This document shows, in pieces, positions 6,899-7,400 of a stretch of 7,400 nucleotides of DNA; within the stretch, counting starts at the first letter, position 1, and every line of letters begins with the position of its first letter. The translations under genes were made by a program, and so were the position numbers. A model generated the notes under the pieces. The model saw nothing but the letters and a program-made list of their open reading frames with translations, was not told the DNA's origin and did no database searches. The stretch is from NCBI GenBank assembly GCA_016841125.1, contig JAENZU010000163.1, forward strand, positions 1 to 7,400, in the 5' to 3' direction. The DNA is from Melioribacter sp. GTDB lineage: Bacteria; Bacteroidota; Ignavibacteria; Ignavibacteriales; Melioribacteraceae.

Positions 6899-7400
6899 AT
6901 GAAAAGAATATTTTCATTGTTAGTATTAGTATCCATCCTTGTTATTACAGGATGCTGCAATCCGGAAGATACCAGTACTTTGACGGTAACACTGCATCCC
7001 CAGCAGACAAGCATGTGGTGCTGGGCAGCAAGTGGAGAAATGGTAATGGATTTTCTGGATACTAGTCCCACCCAATGTACTCAAGCAAATAACCGTTTCG
7101 GAAGATCGGACTGCTGCAACAACCCAAAACCCGGACCTTGCGTTACAGGCGGTTGGCCGGAATTTGACAAGTACGGCTACACTTTTGATAGTACTTCCAA
7201 TACCGCACTTACCTGGGCTCAAGTTATAAGCCAGATTTACTGCAGTAAAAAACCATTCGCATTCTCGTTGCATTGGCACGGCGGAGGCGGACACATGATG
7301 GTTGTTACCGGCTATATCACTACAGAAGGCACCAATTTTGTTTATGTGAACGACCCATGGCCGCCTAATGTCGGTGTCCAGCGTATTGATACTTATGATG
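6899..7400 (+). CDS. Papain-like (C39/C70-type) cysteine peptidase lipoprotein, 3' end outside window
   Basis: The frame is open for 167 codons to the right edge. Residues 1-18 are a lipoprotein signal peptide with lipobox ITGC, so Cys19 should be acylated and the protein held on the cell envelope. The mature part has a papain-like active site: HPQQTSMWCWAASGEM (33-48), with nucleophile Cys41 and oxyanion Gln35 six residues before it as in papain, then GGGGHMMVVTGY (128-139) with His132, and VNDPWPP (150-156) with Asn151 or Asp152 as third residue. This pattern resembles AvrRpt2-like C70 and bacterial papain-like/C39-like families. Five other cysteines (60, 72, 73, 81, 115) suggest disulfides. 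G+C is about 49% over 6961-7380, higher than neighbours. It may cleave peptides outside the cytoplasm; the target is unknown. It faces away from all other genes, so its partners lie to the right. Confidence 0.85.
   Translation, partial: MKRIFSLLVLVSILVITGCCNPEDTSTLTVTLHPQQTSMWCWAASGEMVMDFLDTSPTQCTQANNRFGRSDCCNNPKPGPCVTGGWPEFDKYGYTFDSTSNTALTWAQVISQIYCSKKPFAFSLHWHGGGGHMMVVTGYITTEGTNFVYVNDPWPPNVGVQRIDTYD

Noticed and set aside
6926..7294. Minus-strand 122-codon open frame opposite the cysteine peptidase
   Set aside because: It is antisense to a gene with a signal peptide, ribosome binding site and complete active-site motifs; the product has no recognisable features.

Overview
The window looks like ordinary chromosome from an AT-rich bacterium of the Bacteroidota/Chlorobiota/Ignavibacteriota (FCB) group. 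The reasons are the low GC outside the last gene, a short Hc1-type histone H1-like protein, a fused membrane cytochrome b/HdrD-like iron-sulfur oxidoreductase, and several starts with no clear Shine-Dalgarno sequence. This assignment is inference: no rRNA or marker gene is present. An Ignavibacteria-like source is my best guess.

Layout. Six genes lie on the minus strand and fill about positions 1 to 6358; one gene on the plus strand starts at 6899 and leaves the window. In minus-strand transcription order they are: a soluble M48-type zinc metallopeptidase with a C-terminal TerB-like region (6358-5108); a 172-base spacer with a candidate promoter and a nested inverted repeat; an alpha/beta hydrolase (4935-4102); BioY, the biotin-binding S component of an ECF transporter (4084-3506); a 666-residue membrane-bound Fe-S oxidoreductase (3490-1490); a 62-residue Hc1-like protein (1457-1269); a probable intrinsic terminator (1238-1205); and a CapA-family exported protein (from 1202, still open at the left edge).

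The hydrolase, BioY, Fe-S oxidoreductase and Hc1-like genes are separated by only 17, 15 and 32 bases and probably form one transcript ending at the terminator. A loose functional theme is possible: the oxidoreductase resembles proteins that pass electrons from electron transfer flavoprotein to menaquinone during acyl-CoA oxidation, and biotin serves acyl-CoA carboxylases. No etfAB, acyl-CoA dehydrogenase or carboxylase gene is in view, so this is weak.

A 540-base, very AT-rich divergent spacer (6359-6898) separates the metallopeptidase from a plus-strand lipoprotein with a papain-like (C39/C70-type) cysteine peptidase core. By hand count this gene is about 49% GC over 6961-7380, higher than everything else sampled, and it is cysteine-rich. 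It is the most distinctive locus here, but its 3' end and downstream partners are outside the window. I found no CRISPR array, tRNA, rRNA, transposase or clear novel system.
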